From contig JAQRMT010000001.1 in the NCBI GenBank assembly GCA_028599035.1, positions 1 through 39,339 on the forward strand: 39,339 nucleotides of DNA. Reading direction: 5' to 3'. Positions 7,814 through 16,600 of the stretch are shown here, piece after piece (the first letter of the stretch is position 1; every line of letters starts with the position of its first letter). This DNA comes from Gammaproteobacteria bacterium (GTDB lineage: Bacteria > Pseudomonadota > Gammaproteobacteria > PS1 > Pseudothioglobaceae). Position numbers and translations under genes: made by a program. The notes under the pieces were generated by a model. That model did not search any database and was not told the DNA's origin. It worked only from the letters and a program-made list of their open reading frames with translations.

Positions 7814-8767
7814 TTACTTCCTTTGAGACAAAAATTTTAAATCAAATGAGAAGCCTGTTGCCGCTCTTGAACATCCAAATGATGCACTAAGTCCGTTATA
7901 ACGACCACCTTGTGCGAGTGCTTTGGCATAATTTTCATTGTAAGCTGAGAACACAACACCTGTATGATATTCATACGCCTTGAGTTCAGCAAGATCAAGC
8001 ACCACTTCAACATCTGTAGCACTAAGTTTGTCGTTAATTTTAATCAAATCTTGAATGGCTATTTTTGCCTTAGGAATGTCTTTAAATATAGTTAGCGCCT
8101 CGTTCAACACGCCAGCGTCGCCTTCCAGTCTCATTAATGCACTGAACTTATCGGCATGACTTAATGTATTATTTTGTAAAAATACTGTTAAATCTGGCAC
8201 AGAGTGTTTAACAAAAATTTGCCTAAGTTTTGACAGTTGCTCGTCATTGAGCGCCTCTCGTTCAATTAGCGCATCAAACACAGCAACATTACCCAAACTC
8301 AAGACAATAGGCTTAATTGACAGCATTTTTAAACTCTCAAGCATTAACTCAATGACCTCAATATCGGCAGTAACATTGTCCGAACCATATAATTCTGCAC
8401 CCGCCTGAATTGGCGACCTAGAGGTATAAAAATCATCTGCCCTAGTCTGTAAAATCGCATTAACATAGCAATACTTTGCCACTTTATCATCACCCTGTTT
8501 GGCATCAATTCGTGCAATTTGCGGAGTAATATCAGCGTGCACACCTAACATCTTGCCACTGACAGGGTCTAAGAATTTAAACGTTTTTTCATTGACTGAA
8601 TCACTGGTAAGCAACAAGGATTCAATGTTTTCCACCATCGGCGGAATCACTAAAGCAAAGCCTTTTTGGGCGTATAAGTCAATCAATTTGCGACGCACAG
8701 ACTCAAACGCCAGCGCCCTGTCGCCAGTCAACTCATCGATGCCCTCGGGTAATTGCCAAGTATTCAT
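7814..8767 (-). CDS. hisZ: ATP phosphoribosyltransferase regulatory subunit
   Basis: This is a class II aminoacyl-tRNA-synthetase-like paralogue that forms a hetero-octamer with short-form HisG and is needed for the first histidine step. Recognisable elements are the N-terminal NTWQLPEGIDEL, motif-2-like region GVHADITPQIARI and the C-terminal AQGGRYNGLSASFG. At 317 residues it is shorter than many HisZ proteins (around 380), with the C-terminal part reduced. I chose the ATG at 8767; a TTG two codons upstream would also be in frame but is less likely. It lies between hflC and purA, a common order in gammaproteobacteria such as Pseudomonas. A short HisG should be encoded elsewhere. Confidence 0.88.
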   Translation of the reverse strand: MNTWQLPEGIDELTGDRALAFESVRRKLIDLYAQKGFALVIPPMVENIESLLLTSDSVNEKTFKFLDPVSGKMLGVHADITPQIARIDAKQGDDKVAKYCYVNAILQTRADDFYTSRSPIQAGAELYGSDNVTADIEVIELMLESLKMLSIKPIVLSLGNVAVFDALIEREALNDEQLSKLRQIFVKHSVPDLTVFLQNNTLSHADKFSALMRLEGDAGVLNEALTIFKDIPKAKIAIQDLIKINDKLSATDVEVVLDLAELKAYEYHTGVVFSAYNENYAKALAQGGRYNGLSASFGCSRAATGFSFDLKFLSQRK

Positions 8768-8778
8768 GCGCAATTGTT

Positions 8779-9636
8779 CTATTTAATCACTGGGTTAAAA
8801 TGACGGAAAAACTCGGTGTTTGGGTTTAGCACCATGATATCACTTTGGCTTGAAAATGACTTGTTATAAGACTCTAACGAGCGATAGAATGAATAAAAAT
8901 CTGCATTCTTGTTATAAGCTTGTGCATAGTTATTTGCTGAAACCGCATCGCCCTCACCTCGAATTTTTTCGCTATCACGATAAGCATTAGCTAAGATAAT
9001 GGTGCGTTGCTTGTCTGCTGCAGCACGGATAATCTCCGCCTCCTCCGCACCTTTTGATCGGAATTCCTTAGCAACTCGCTGACGCTCTGCCTGCATACGA
9101 CGATAAACAGAATTTGACACCTCTTGAGACAAGTCAATGCGTTTAATGCGCACATCGATAATTTCAATACCGAACTCACTAATGTCTTTTTTTGCCAACT
9201 GTACAATATTTTGCATAATCTCACTACGCTCACCAGAAACCACATCGGCAATAGTGCGCTTAGAAAATTCACTTTTCAATCCAGTTTTAATGATTTGCGC
9301 TAAACGATTACTGGTTCTCTCCATATTGCCGCCCGTTGATTTGTAAAACTGCTCAGCGTCAGTAATATGCCATTTAACATAAGAATCAACAATCACATTT
9401 TTCTTCTCACCAGTTAAAAATCGCTCTGCTGGTGTGTCTAGTGTTTGGATACGATTGTCAAATTTCACCACATTATTCACAAATGGCATTTTGAATTTAA
9501 GCCCTGGATCGCGTTCAACAGAGACGACTTCACCCAAACGAAGTTTAATGGCACTTTGCGTCTCATTAACTGTGTATAAAGCGGAACCACCAACAAAAAA
9601 CAACAATGCAACAATAATCAATACTAATTTTTTCAT
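8779..9636 (-). CDS. hflC: SPFH/Band 7 membrane protein HflC
   Basis: A 285-residue inner-membrane protein with one N-terminal transmembrane helix (about 3-22), then a Band 7 domain in the periplasm and a long charged helix rich in Arg, Glu and Ala (about 180-240). With HflK it forms a large cage around the FtsH protease and moderates degradation of membrane proteins. The start ATG shares one base with the TAA of hflK (TAATG), so the two are translationally coupled. The family's AERQRVAKEFRSKGAEEA signature is clear. It is followed at 11 bp by hisZ. Confidence 0.95.
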   Translation of the reverse strand: MKKLVLIIVALLFFVGGSALYTVNETQSAIKLRLGEVVSVERDPGLKFKMPFVNNVVKFDNRIQTLDTPAERFLTGEKKNVIVDSYVKWHITDAEQFYKSTGGNMERTSNRLAQIIKTGLKSEFSKRTIADVVSGERSEIMQNIVQLAKKDISEFGIEIIDVRIKRIDLSQEVSNSVYRRMQAERQRVAKEFRSKGAEEAEIIRAAADKQRTIILANAYRDSEKIRGEGDAVSANNYAQAYNKNADFYSFYRSLESYNKSFSSQSDIMVLNPNTEFFRHFNPVIK

Positions 9637-10799
9637 TATCTAACCTCTCTATTACGGAAAACATCTCTAAGCCCACCTCTTTGCCCAGACTGTTGTCCTG
9701 GTTGTGCTTCTTGAATAACAACCTCAGTGCGTGATGTATTATTAATCAACTTATCAATTGGCAAATACATCATGCTGTTGGCTTTTGAATCCACCACCAC
9801 TTTACTGGTATTGGACAGCACATTTTCCATCGTTTCACGATATAAGCGCTCCTTAGTTACAACAGGTGCTTTTTCATATTCCGTTAAAATCTGCCTAAAA
9901 CGAAACGCCTCACCTTCTGATTTAGATACCACCTCTGATTTGTACGCCTTCGCCTCTTCCAGCATTCGTGCGGCCTTACCACGGGATTTTGGCAAAATAT
10001 CATTGGCATAAGTTTGCGCCTCATTAATCAAGCGTTGCTTGTCCTCACGCGCTTTCACTGCGTCAGAAAATGCTGCTTGTACCGGCTCTGGTGGTTGTGC
10101 ATCTTGCATATTTACAGTAGTAATAATTAAACCTGCTTGATAAGTGCTAAGCAATTCTTGAGATTTGTCTTTAATATCGTCGGCAATTGCCACACGACCT
10201 TCGGTTAGTACATAGTCCATAGTGTTCTGACCTACCACTTGACGAATAGCGCTTTCAACCACATGACGCAAAGTCAAATCAGGGCTGGCAACATTAAACA
10301 AATAAGCTTGAACATCGTTAATTTTATATTGCACCGCAAACTTGGCGTCAATCATATTTTCATCTTTAGTTAGCATCAACGACTCAGAGGATACATTGCC
10401 ACCACGACGGTTGCTAATTGCATCTCGGTAGCCAATTTGTGCGGTTCTAATTTGTTCAACATTAATTCGATTTAGACTCTCAATCGGATATGGCAAGTGC
10501 CAGTGCGGACCTTGAGAAGTCTCCTCTTGAAAAGCACCAAAACGCAATACCACCCCTTTTTCGGCAGGATCGATAATATAAATACCCGACAAAGCCCAGA
10601 CCAATAAAGCCAGAATAAATATATACTTAAAACCACCTTTTTTAGGTGCACTGGGTGTATTGGTACTTGATGAGGGCTGATTACCGCCAAAAATATTACC
10701 AAATTTATTCTTAAAATCCTTAATCACCTCGTCTAACTCTGGCGGCGTTTGACCGTTGGCGCTCCAAGGGTTTTGATTGTTGTTGTCATTCCAAGCCAT
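9636..10799 (-). CDS. hflK: SPFH/Band 7 membrane protein HflK
   Basis: The 387-residue partner of HflC in the FtsH-modulating complex. It has a Gly/Asn/Pro-rich cytoplasmic N-terminus (MAWNDNNNQNPW, typical of HflK), a transmembrane helix at about 57-76, then the Band 7 domain starting at IDPAEKGVVLRFG. A charged helical region runs about 250-330. It is the first gene of the hflK-hflC-hisZ-purA-rnr run and is divergent from lptD across 156 bp. The hfq and hflX genes that precede it in E. coli are absent here. Confidence 0.95.
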   Translation of the reverse strand: MAWNDNNNQNPWSANGQTPPELDEVIKDFKNKFGNIFGGNQPSSSTNTPSAPKKGGFKYIFILALLVWALSGIYIIDPAEKGVVLRFGAFQEETSQGPHWHLPYPIESLNRINVEQIRTAQIGYRDAISNRRGGNVSSESLMLTKDENMIDAKFAVQYKINDVQAYLFNVASPDLTLRHVVESAIRQVVGQNTMDYVLTEGRVAIADDIKDKSQELLSTYQAGLIITTVNMQDAQPPEPVQAAFSDAVKAREDKQRLINEAQTYANDILPKSRGKAARMLEEAKAYKSEVVSKSEGEAFRFRQILTEYEKAPVVTKERLYRETMENVLSNTSKVVVDSKANSMMYLPIDKLINNTSRTEVVIQEAQPGQQSGQRGGLRDVFRNREVR

Positions 10800-10834
10800 T
10801 AAAATATTCCATATTAAATTACAAATCCGAAACT

Positions 10835-10860
10835 ATTTTACCCAAACTATTGCCTGTCAA
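10835..10860 (-). promoter_or_regulatory. Possible promoter of the hflK operon
   Basis: On the minus strand a perfect TTGACA (10855-10860) is followed after 14 bases by TAAAAT (10835-10840). The spacing is shorter than the optimum of 17, so this is only a candidate. It is the best sigma-70-like pair in the divergent hflK/lptD gap, which otherwise shows only AT-rich sequence. Confidence 0.3.
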
Positions 10861-10955
10861 AGCATTCTATTAGTAATAAAAAACATAGCTATTATATGAA
10901 TGTCAATAATGTTAAAATCTTGCATTAAAAAATTAGATTAACTACGGGATTAACC

Positions 10956-13145
10956 ATGAGAAGGCAACTTGCTCTTTCTGTTATTGTTTTACTATCAAGT
11001 GCTGTTAGCGCCCAAGAGCGAGAATTTGCCATCGGTTGTGATGATACGCCGCTACTGTTTCCCAAGCAAATACTTTCTACAGACATTGAAAGTTTAGACA
11101 TTGCCGCAAACCATAGCGAAGTCAGCAATGGTAACTACCTCTTAAGGGGTAATGCTACCGTCAATTCTGCCGAATATTACCTGTCAGCAGATAAAATCAA
11201 CCTACAAAAAGACAGCAAAACCTCAAGCGCCAGTGGTCATGTTAAATTCCAAGATAAGCGAATAATGCTGACTGGCAATAAAGCAGTTATGAAAAAACAA
11301 GATGATAAAACACATACTGTTTTTGAACAAGCCAAATACCATTACCCAGAAAGTAAAATTAATGGCCAAGCACAAAAAATTGTAAACGATGGTACTAAAC
11401 AAACTTTTGACTCAGTAACCTATAGTCTGTGTCCAGTGGGTAATACTGACTGGGTTATGAAAGCAAATAAGGTGACACTTGACCAAAAAACCAATCTCGG
11501 TGTTGCCGAAAATGTAACGGTTGAGTTTATGGGCGTACCAATCTTTTATTCACCCTATTATGAATGGGCATTAAAGGGCAGAAGTTCTGGTTTTTTAGCG
11601 CCGAGTTTTGCCAGTTATAACGAATCAGATGCCAGCAAAGACAAAGGCTATCAAATTCGTATTCCTTATTATTTTAACATCGCACCTAATCGTGATTTTT
11701 TATTAACACTCAACCAAACATCCACTCGGGGTAGTGTGATTGAAGGTAAATACCGCCAACTCATCTCAGCTCTTAATCAAGGTCGTGTTGAGATTGAGGG
11801 GCATTATTTAAACAAAGATAAAATTAGTAAGGAAAAACGCTGGCTAATTGATGCCAAGCTAGACCTATCTTTAAACACCAACACCGAATTAAATATAGTG
11901 AGTAATCGTGTGTCAGATAAAAATTACTTTAAAGAAATTACACATAGTGACACCTCGAAGGATTCATTACAGTCTTCTGTTAATCTGTCTTATAAAAATA
12001 AAAAAACCAATATCAATGCTTCAATATTTTCTGAAAATGAGCAGTTGGTTAATAACGGCAAGGCAGAATACACACGAGCACCTGAGGTTTTTATTAACAA
12101 AAAAATCATCGGTTTAGGCAATCGAGAGGTAAATTTTTCTATGCTTAGTACAAAATTCAAACACAAAGATACCAACGAAAAAACAGGCACTCGTACTCAC
12201 GCCCAAGCAGAATTTACCCGAAATATTACAACCAACGCTTACTCATTACAACCTAGATTTAATATCTCTAAAACAAAATATTCAATGGACAGTGCGCCAG
12301 ACCAAGATCGTTCTATTTATAGTTTCGGATTAGATTCTAAATTATTTTTTGAAAGAGATGCCAGTCTGTTTGGCAAAAACATAACTCAAACGCTAACACC
12401 AAGATTGGCTTACAATTACACTCAAGGAAAAGACCAAAGTGCGTTACAAAAGTTTGATTCTGAGGCAATAAATTTCTCTTATGAAAATCTATTCTCAGGC
12501 AAAAAATTTACAGGTGTTGATAGAATCGGCAAAACCAATGACATTACTCTGGGTGTTGAATCTGATTTCATTGATAATGACACAGGAGCGACTTATTTAA
12601 GTCTAAAAATTGCTCAATCGCATTATTTATCCAACACAAAACTGAATGAAACCGGCAACTTGGTTATTCAAGAAAAAGACTATTCAAATATGACTGTCGC
12701 TGCTGACCTTACACTAGATAAGTTTACTTTTAACAATGACTTAGAATACGATGCAGACAACAAAGAGGTTGTTAAACACCACAGCGCATTAAGTTATGTT
12801 TTAAACCCTAGAAAATTCATCAGCCTAACTCACTCGGATGATGGCGAGCAAAGAACCTCAGGCGTATATGGCGCATACCCAATTATGCAAAAATTTCATC
12901 TATTTGCTGGTATTAACCGCTCTCTAACCGACTCAATCACCAACAGAAAAACAGCTGGCATTGCGTACGAATCTTGTTGTTATGCGCTGCGCATAGCGCG
13001 CTTTAAACAGCATTTAGATGATGGCAGTTATGACACAGTGACAAAATTTGAATTAGTGTTTAAGGGCTTAGCCTCTAGTGATTCTGGCTTAGCAGAACGC
13101 CTAGCAGAAGAAATACCAAACTATTTAGTTAATCTGGACAAATAA
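10956..13145 (+). CDS. lptD: LPS-assembly outer-membrane protein LptD
   Basis: A 729-residue beta-barrel that inserts lipopolysaccharide into the outer leaflet together with LptE. It has a signal peptide with likely cleavage after AVSA (residues 16-19), an N-terminal OstA-like jellyroll (about 45-170), and a long barrel domain. The four disulfide cysteines of the family are all present: Cys28, Cys159, and the adjacent pair Cys674/Cys675 in ESCCYALRI. This conservation supports the oxidised two-disulfide form. The surA gene follows after 7 bp, as in E. coli, pairing the client with its chaperone. Barrel sequence is otherwise divergent, as expected. Confidence 0.93.
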   Translation: MRRQLALSVIVLLSSAVSAQEREFAIGCDDTPLLFPKQILSTDIESLDIAANHSEVSNGNYLLRGNATVNSAEYYLSADKINLQKDSKTSSASGHVKFQDKRIMLTGNKAVMKKQDDKTHTVFEQAKYHYPESKINGQAQKIVNDGTKQTFDSVTYSLCPVGNTDWVMKANKVTLDQKTNLGVAENVTVEFMGVPIFYSPYYEWALKGRSSGFLAPSFASYNESDASKDKGYQIRIPYYFNIAPNRDFLLTLNQTSTRGSVIEGKYRQLISALNQGRVEIEGHYLNKDKISKEKRWLIDAKLDLSLNTNTELNIVSNRVSDKNYFKEITHSDTSKDSLQSSVNLSYKNKKTNINASIFSENEQLVNNGKAEYTRAPEVFINKKIIGLGNREVNFSMLSTKFKHKDTNEKTGTRTHAQAEFTRNITTNAYSLQPRFNISKTKYSMDSAPDQDRSIYSFGLDSKLFFERDASLFGKNITQTLTPRLAYNYTQGKDQSALQKFDSEAINFSYENLFSGKKFTGVDRIGKTNDITLGVESDFIDNDTGATYLSLKIAQSHYLSNTKLNETGNLVIQEKDYSNMTVAADLTLDKFTFNNDLEYDADNKEVVKHHSALSYVLNPRKFISLTHSDDGEQRTSGVYGAYPIMQKFHLFAGINRSLTDSITNRKTAGIAYESCCYALRIARFKQHLDDGSYDTVTKFELVFKGLASSDSGLAERLAEEIPNYLVNLDK

Positions 13146-13152
13146 AATATCA

Positions 13153-14049
13153 ATGAAACTATTACTCACCCTTGTTTTTACTTTTTCATTTAGCGCCTTA
13201 GCATCGCCTAACAGTATTATCGCTATCGTCAATGACACTGTTATTACTTTAAACAGTGTCAGCACTCAAATAAAAAAAACCACAACCAAGGCACAAAAAA
13301 TAGCACTGGTTGAACAACAAATCGACTTAGTACTACAAGCAGAAAAAGTGCAATCACTAGGTATCAAGCCTAAGCCAGAAAACATCAATGCAGTGTTGGC
13401 TGATGTCGCCAAGCAAAATGGCATTACTTTGGCGCAATTACAATCCAATAATCAATTTGATGAAATTGTGAGCAATATCTCTCAACAACTTTCCCTCAAA
13501 GGGCTTGAGCAACTTATCGTACAACGCGCCAACATTGCAATAACGCAAACAGAAGTTGACAGATATCTGGCCAAAAAACCTAGTGATAAAACCAATTTGG
13601 TTAAGCAAATTAAAATCGCTCAGATTGTGATTAGTGCTGTTGAAAGCACTGACACTTCGTTGCAATCTAAGGATGATTTAATAGTGCAATTTTTAACAAA
13701 GTTAAGTAGGGATATTAAAAATGGCACTACATTTTCTAGTCTTGCAAAACTACACTCGCAAGACCCTTCTTATAAAAATGGTGGAGAAACTGATTGGCTA
13801 GAGCAAAATAAACTTCCTGCAGTGTTTCAACAACAACTAAAAAACCTTAACACTGGTGAGGTCTCTGAGCCTTTTAAAACAGCGCAAGACTGGCGTATTA
13901 TTAAAACCATCGCTCAACGCAAAGTTGATATGAACCTTGTTGCCATTAGAGCGCAACTCATCCAACTCAAACAACGGGCTTTTTTCCAAAATTGGTTAAA
14001 AACACTGCGAAAAAACGCCTACATAGAAATTTTTGATCACAAACTCTAA
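13153..14049 (+). CDS. surA: Periplasmic chaperone SurA, short form with one parvulin domain
   Basis: A 298-residue SurA-like protein. It has a signal peptide (cleavage near ALAS, residues 14-18), the N-terminal chaperone module beginning SIIAIVNDTVIT, one parvulin-type PPIase region (about 150-255, with GTTFSSLAKLHSQDPSYKNGG and VSEPFKTAQDWRIIK), and a C-terminal helix. E. coli SurA has about 430 residues and two PPIase domains, so one is missing here. It should escort LptD and other barrel proteins across the periplasm. Position directly after lptD supports SurA over the generic PpiC label. Confidence 0.85.
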   Translation: MKLLLTLVFTFSFSALASPNSIIAIVNDTVITLNSVSTQIKKTTTKAQKIALVEQQIDLVLQAEKVQSLGIKPKPENINAVLADVAKQNGITLAQLQSNNQFDEIVSNISQQLSLKGLEQLIVQRANIAITQTEVDRYLAKKPSDKTNLVKQIKIAQIVISAVESTDTSLQSKDDLIVQFLTKLSRDIKNGTTFSSLAKLHSQDPSYKNGGETDWLEQNKLPAVFQQQLKNLNTGEVSEPFKTAQDWRIIKTIAQRKVDMNLVAIRAQLIQLKQRAFFQNWLKTLRKNAYIEIFDHKL

Positions 14050-14052
14050 CAT

Positions 14053-14799
14053 ATGTCTAAATCTATTATTATTTTTGGATTTCATGCAATCCAGGCGCAA
14101 TTAGACGCCAATCCAGAATGCTTACTCAAAGCGTTCACTCTGGACAATCGTCATGACAAGCGCCTGAATACCATCATTACCCAGCTCGACAAACTCGATA
14201 TCAACACGCAGCGTTCAACAAAACAACAACTAGACAAACTGAGCAAAAACCAAACTCATCAAGGTGTTGCTGCTGAAATATTACTACCCACCCTGCCCAA
14301 TCAAGATGGTTTAATGCAATATATTGTTAAATTAGAAAAAGCAGCATTAATTTTAATTTTAGACTCAGTGCAAGACCCAAGAAACTTGGGCGCCTGTTTA
14401 CGCGGTGCTAACGCCGCAGGGGTAGATTGCGTGGTGATTAACAAAGACGGTTCAGCACCAATTAATGCCTTAGTGCACAAAACCTCAGCAGGTGCACTCA
14501 ATCAACTTAAAATATTCTCAGTCACCAACTTATCACGCACGATTAAGGCGCTAAAAGAGCAAAATATTTGGGTACTAGGCTTAGACGGCTCAACCAATAA
14601 ATCACTCTACCAAATCGATTTAACCTCACCCAGTGCGATTATTATGGGCTCTGAAGGCTTTGGATTGCGCTCACTCACTAAAAAATCTTGCGATGAATTA
14701 GCAATGATTCCCATGCAAGGCAATGTGGAAAGTCTAAATGTGTCGGTGGCAACAGGCATTGCCTTGTTTGAAGCTAATAGACAGCGCTTAAAAACTTAA
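14053..14799 (+). CDS. rlmB: 23S rRNA (guanosine-2'-O)-methyltransferase RlmB
   Basis: A 248-residue SpoU-family (SPOUT) enzyme that methylates the ribose of G2251 in the P loop of 23S rRNA. An N-terminal substrate-binding domain (FGFHAIQAQLDANP to NQTHQGVAAE, 1-75) precedes the knotted catalytic domain. Motif 1 is DPRNLGACLRGA from 108, motif 2 is IIMGSEGFGLR, and motif 3 is NVESLNVSVATGIALFE, with the Glu226-Ser-Leu-Asn229 core. It starts 3 bp after surA. In many relatives rlmB follows rnr; here it lies in the neighbouring divergent run. Confidence 0.93.
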   Translation: MSKSIIIFGFHAIQAQLDANPECLLKAFTLDNRHDKRLNTIITQLDKLDINTQRSTKQQLDKLSKNQTHQGVAAEILLPTLPNQDGLMQYIVKLEKAALILILDSVQDPRNLGACLRGANAAGVDCVVINKDGSAPINALVHKTSAGALNQLKIFSVTNLSRTIKALKEQNIWVLGLDGSTNKSLYQIDLTSPSAIIMGSEGFGLRSLTKKSCDELAMIPMQGNVESLNVSVATGIALFEANRQRLKT

Positions 14800-14843
14800 T
14801 GCCTAACGCTTGGTTTTTTTGGTAAAATTATCAAGTTTTTGCA

Positions 14844-15353
14844 ATGAAACAAGGAATACCCGATACAATTAAACTTTTTAAGTTTGCCTCTAGGTCGTTA
14901 ATCTTTTCACAGAGTTATCAAGTGAAGGATTTTCCTAGAATTAGCAAACTGCTCAGCAACCAAGCTTCAACGGTTGATGTGAAACTTAGTTTTAATCTTG
15001 AAGAGGGTAGGATTCCTTGTATTAAAGGCGAAATTAAACTGGATGCGGCACTTACCTGCCAACGCTGCTTAGATGAAGTCAGTATTCATTTACAGCCTAA
15101 ATTTCAGCTTGCTTTTTTGCAAAACGAACAACAAGGCGAAACATTAGATGCTAGCTTTGAGACAATTCTGAATGCTGACGAAGAATTTTCGACCATTGAA
15201 TTTATAACGGATGAAGTGTTAATAATGATCCCGATGACGCCTATGCATGACTATGAATGCGCATCGTATCAAGACACACAGCCAATAAATCAACAAAAGT
15301 GTGAAAGCCCTTTTGCAATATTAAAACAATTAAAAAATACAACTCAGGAGTAA
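14844..15353 (+). CDS. yceD: DUF177/YceD family protein
   Basis: A 169-residue protein of the YceD family, which is almost always encoded just before rpmF and is linked to 23S rRNA or ribosome assembly in plants and bacteria; its exact role in bacteria is unclear. It has the family's paired cysteines, CQRC around residue 73, in a LTCQRCLDEV context, and the acidic C-terminal half with ADEEF. A second pair of cysteines appears near the end (YECASYQ and QKCESPF). The rpmF gene follows after 3 bp. Gap to rlmB is 44 bp. Confidence 0.85.
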   Translation: MKQGIPDTIKLFKFASRSLIFSQSYQVKDFPRISKLLSNQASTVDVKLSFNLEEGRIPCIKGEIKLDAALTCQRCLDEVSIHLQPKFQLAFLQNEQQGETLDASFETILNADEEFSTIEFITDEVLIMIPMTPMHDYECASYQDTQPINQQKCESPFAILKQLKNTTQE

Positions 15354-15356
15354 AAA

Positions 15357-15554
15357 ATGGCCGTACAAAAAAGCAGAAAAACCCCTTCAAAGAGAGGCAT
15401 GCGTCGCTCTCATAATGCACTAACAAGCCCAGCTTTGTCTGAAGACCAAGAAACGGGTGAAACACACTTGCGTCACCACATCACCGCTGATGGCTACTAC
15501 CGTGGCAAACAAGTGATTAATAAAGCACAGGATATTCCAGAAGTAGAAGCCTAG
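15357..15554 (+). CDS. rpmF: 50S ribosomal protein L32
   Basis: This 65-residue ribosomal protein begins MAVQKSRKTPSKRGMRRSH, the standard L32 start, and contains HLRHHITADGYYRGKQV. It is the type without zinc-binding cysteines. A TCAGGAG Shine-Dalgarno sits just upstream in the end of yceD. The yceD-rpmF-plsX-fabH order is conserved across many bacteria. Confidence 0.97.
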   Translation: MAVQKSRKTPSKRGMRRSHNALTSPALSEDQETGETHLRHHITADGYYRGKQVINKAQDIPEVEA

Positions 15555-15583
15555 AAGATTTTAAGATTTTATCGGGATTGTTG

Positions 15584-16600
15584 ATGACAATCAAGGTATC
15601 AATTGATGCTTCGGGGGGCGACCATGGGATACCTACGACTGTTGCAGCAGGCATTAAGGCGCTAATCGCATTTTCAGATTTGCATTTGGTTTTTGTGGGT
15701 GAGAAGTCTAGTATTCAAGCAGAACTTGACAAAAATATCGGCGCCCAAAAACACGCCAAGCGTTTTAGCATCGCCCATGCCAGTGAAGTTGTTGCCATGT
15801 GTGAATCGCCCTCAACAGCACTGCGTAAAAAGAAAGATTCTTCTATGCGTGTTGCCGTTAATTTAGTCAAAGACGGCTCCGTTGATGCTTGTGTCAGCGC
15901 TGGCAATACCGGTGCACTAATGGCAATTTCTCGTTTTGTGCTTAAAACTATCAAAGGCATTGATCGCCCTGCCATCATGGGTCGTATGCCAACTATGGAC
16001 GGACACACGCATATGCTAGATTTGGGTGCAAATGTCGACTCTAAGCCTGAAGCATTACTCGAATTTGCGACTATGGGTTCTATTGCCGTTGAATATACTG
16101 AAGACATTGCCTCGCCTACTATTGGCTTGCTAAATATCGGTGAAGAAGAGATGAAAGGCAATGACAGTATCAAACAAACTGCAGAATTACTCAAAGCCTC
16201 AACCCTTAATTATGTCGGCTTTATTGAAGGTGATGATATTTACAAAGGCACAGTTGATTTAGTGGTTTGTGATGGCTTTGAAGGTAACATTGCCCTTAAA
16301 GCCAGTGAAGGCGTAGCCTCTATGATGGGTCATTACCTAAAACAAGCTTTCACTAAAAATATTTTTACCAAACTGATTGCCCTGATTGCCACCCCTGTTT
16401 TAAAAGATTTTAAAGCCAGTCTTGATCCTGGAAAATACAATGGAGCCAGTCTGCTAGGACTGCGTGGCGTGGTCATTAAAAGTCATGGTGGCGCTGATAT
16501 TGATTCATTTTTTCAAGCAATTAAAGAGGCTTATCTTCAAGTGCAAGCTAAAATTACTGAAAAAATAACAGCACAAGTAGAGCAACAAACTCATGAGTAA
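15584..16600 (+). CDS. plsX: Phosphate acyltransferase PlsX
   Basis: The 338-residue enzyme makes acyl-phosphate from acyl-ACP, starting phospholipid synthesis with PlsY. It opens with KVSIDASGGDHG, the family's first block, and has SAGNTGALMA, LDLGANVDSKPE and CDGFEGNIALKASEG at expected places. Two TTG codons precede the ATG in frame; the ATG at 15584 is chosen because GGGA lies 8 bases upstream and the protein then begins as other PlsX do. The end overlaps fabH by 8 bp. Confidence 0.95.
   Translation: MTIKVSIDASGGDHGIPTTVAAGIKALIAFSDLHLVFVGEKSSIQAELDKNIGAQKHAKRFSIAHASEVVAMCESPSTALRKKKDSSMRVAVNLVKDGSVDACVSAGNTGALMAISRFVLKTIKGIDRPAIMGRMPTMDGHTHMLDLGANVDSKPEALLEFATMGSIAVEYTEDIASPTIGLLNIGEEEMKGNDSIKQTAELLKASTLNYVGFIEGDDIYKGTVDLVVCDGFEGNIALKASEGVASMMGHYLKQAFTKNIFTKLIALIATPVLKDFKASLDPGKYNGASLLGLRGVVIKSHGGADIDSFFQAIKEAYLQVQAKITEKITAQVEQQTHE

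Noticed and set aside
14799..14843. Promoter between rlmB and yceD (TTGGTT and TAAAAT)
   Set aside because: The boxes are only 7 bases apart, too close for sigma-70, and no other pair is convincing.
15715..16194. Minus-strand frame of 159 codons within plsX
   Set aside because: It lies wholly opposite a well-recognised gene and its Ser-rich sequence shows no domain; it is a shadow.
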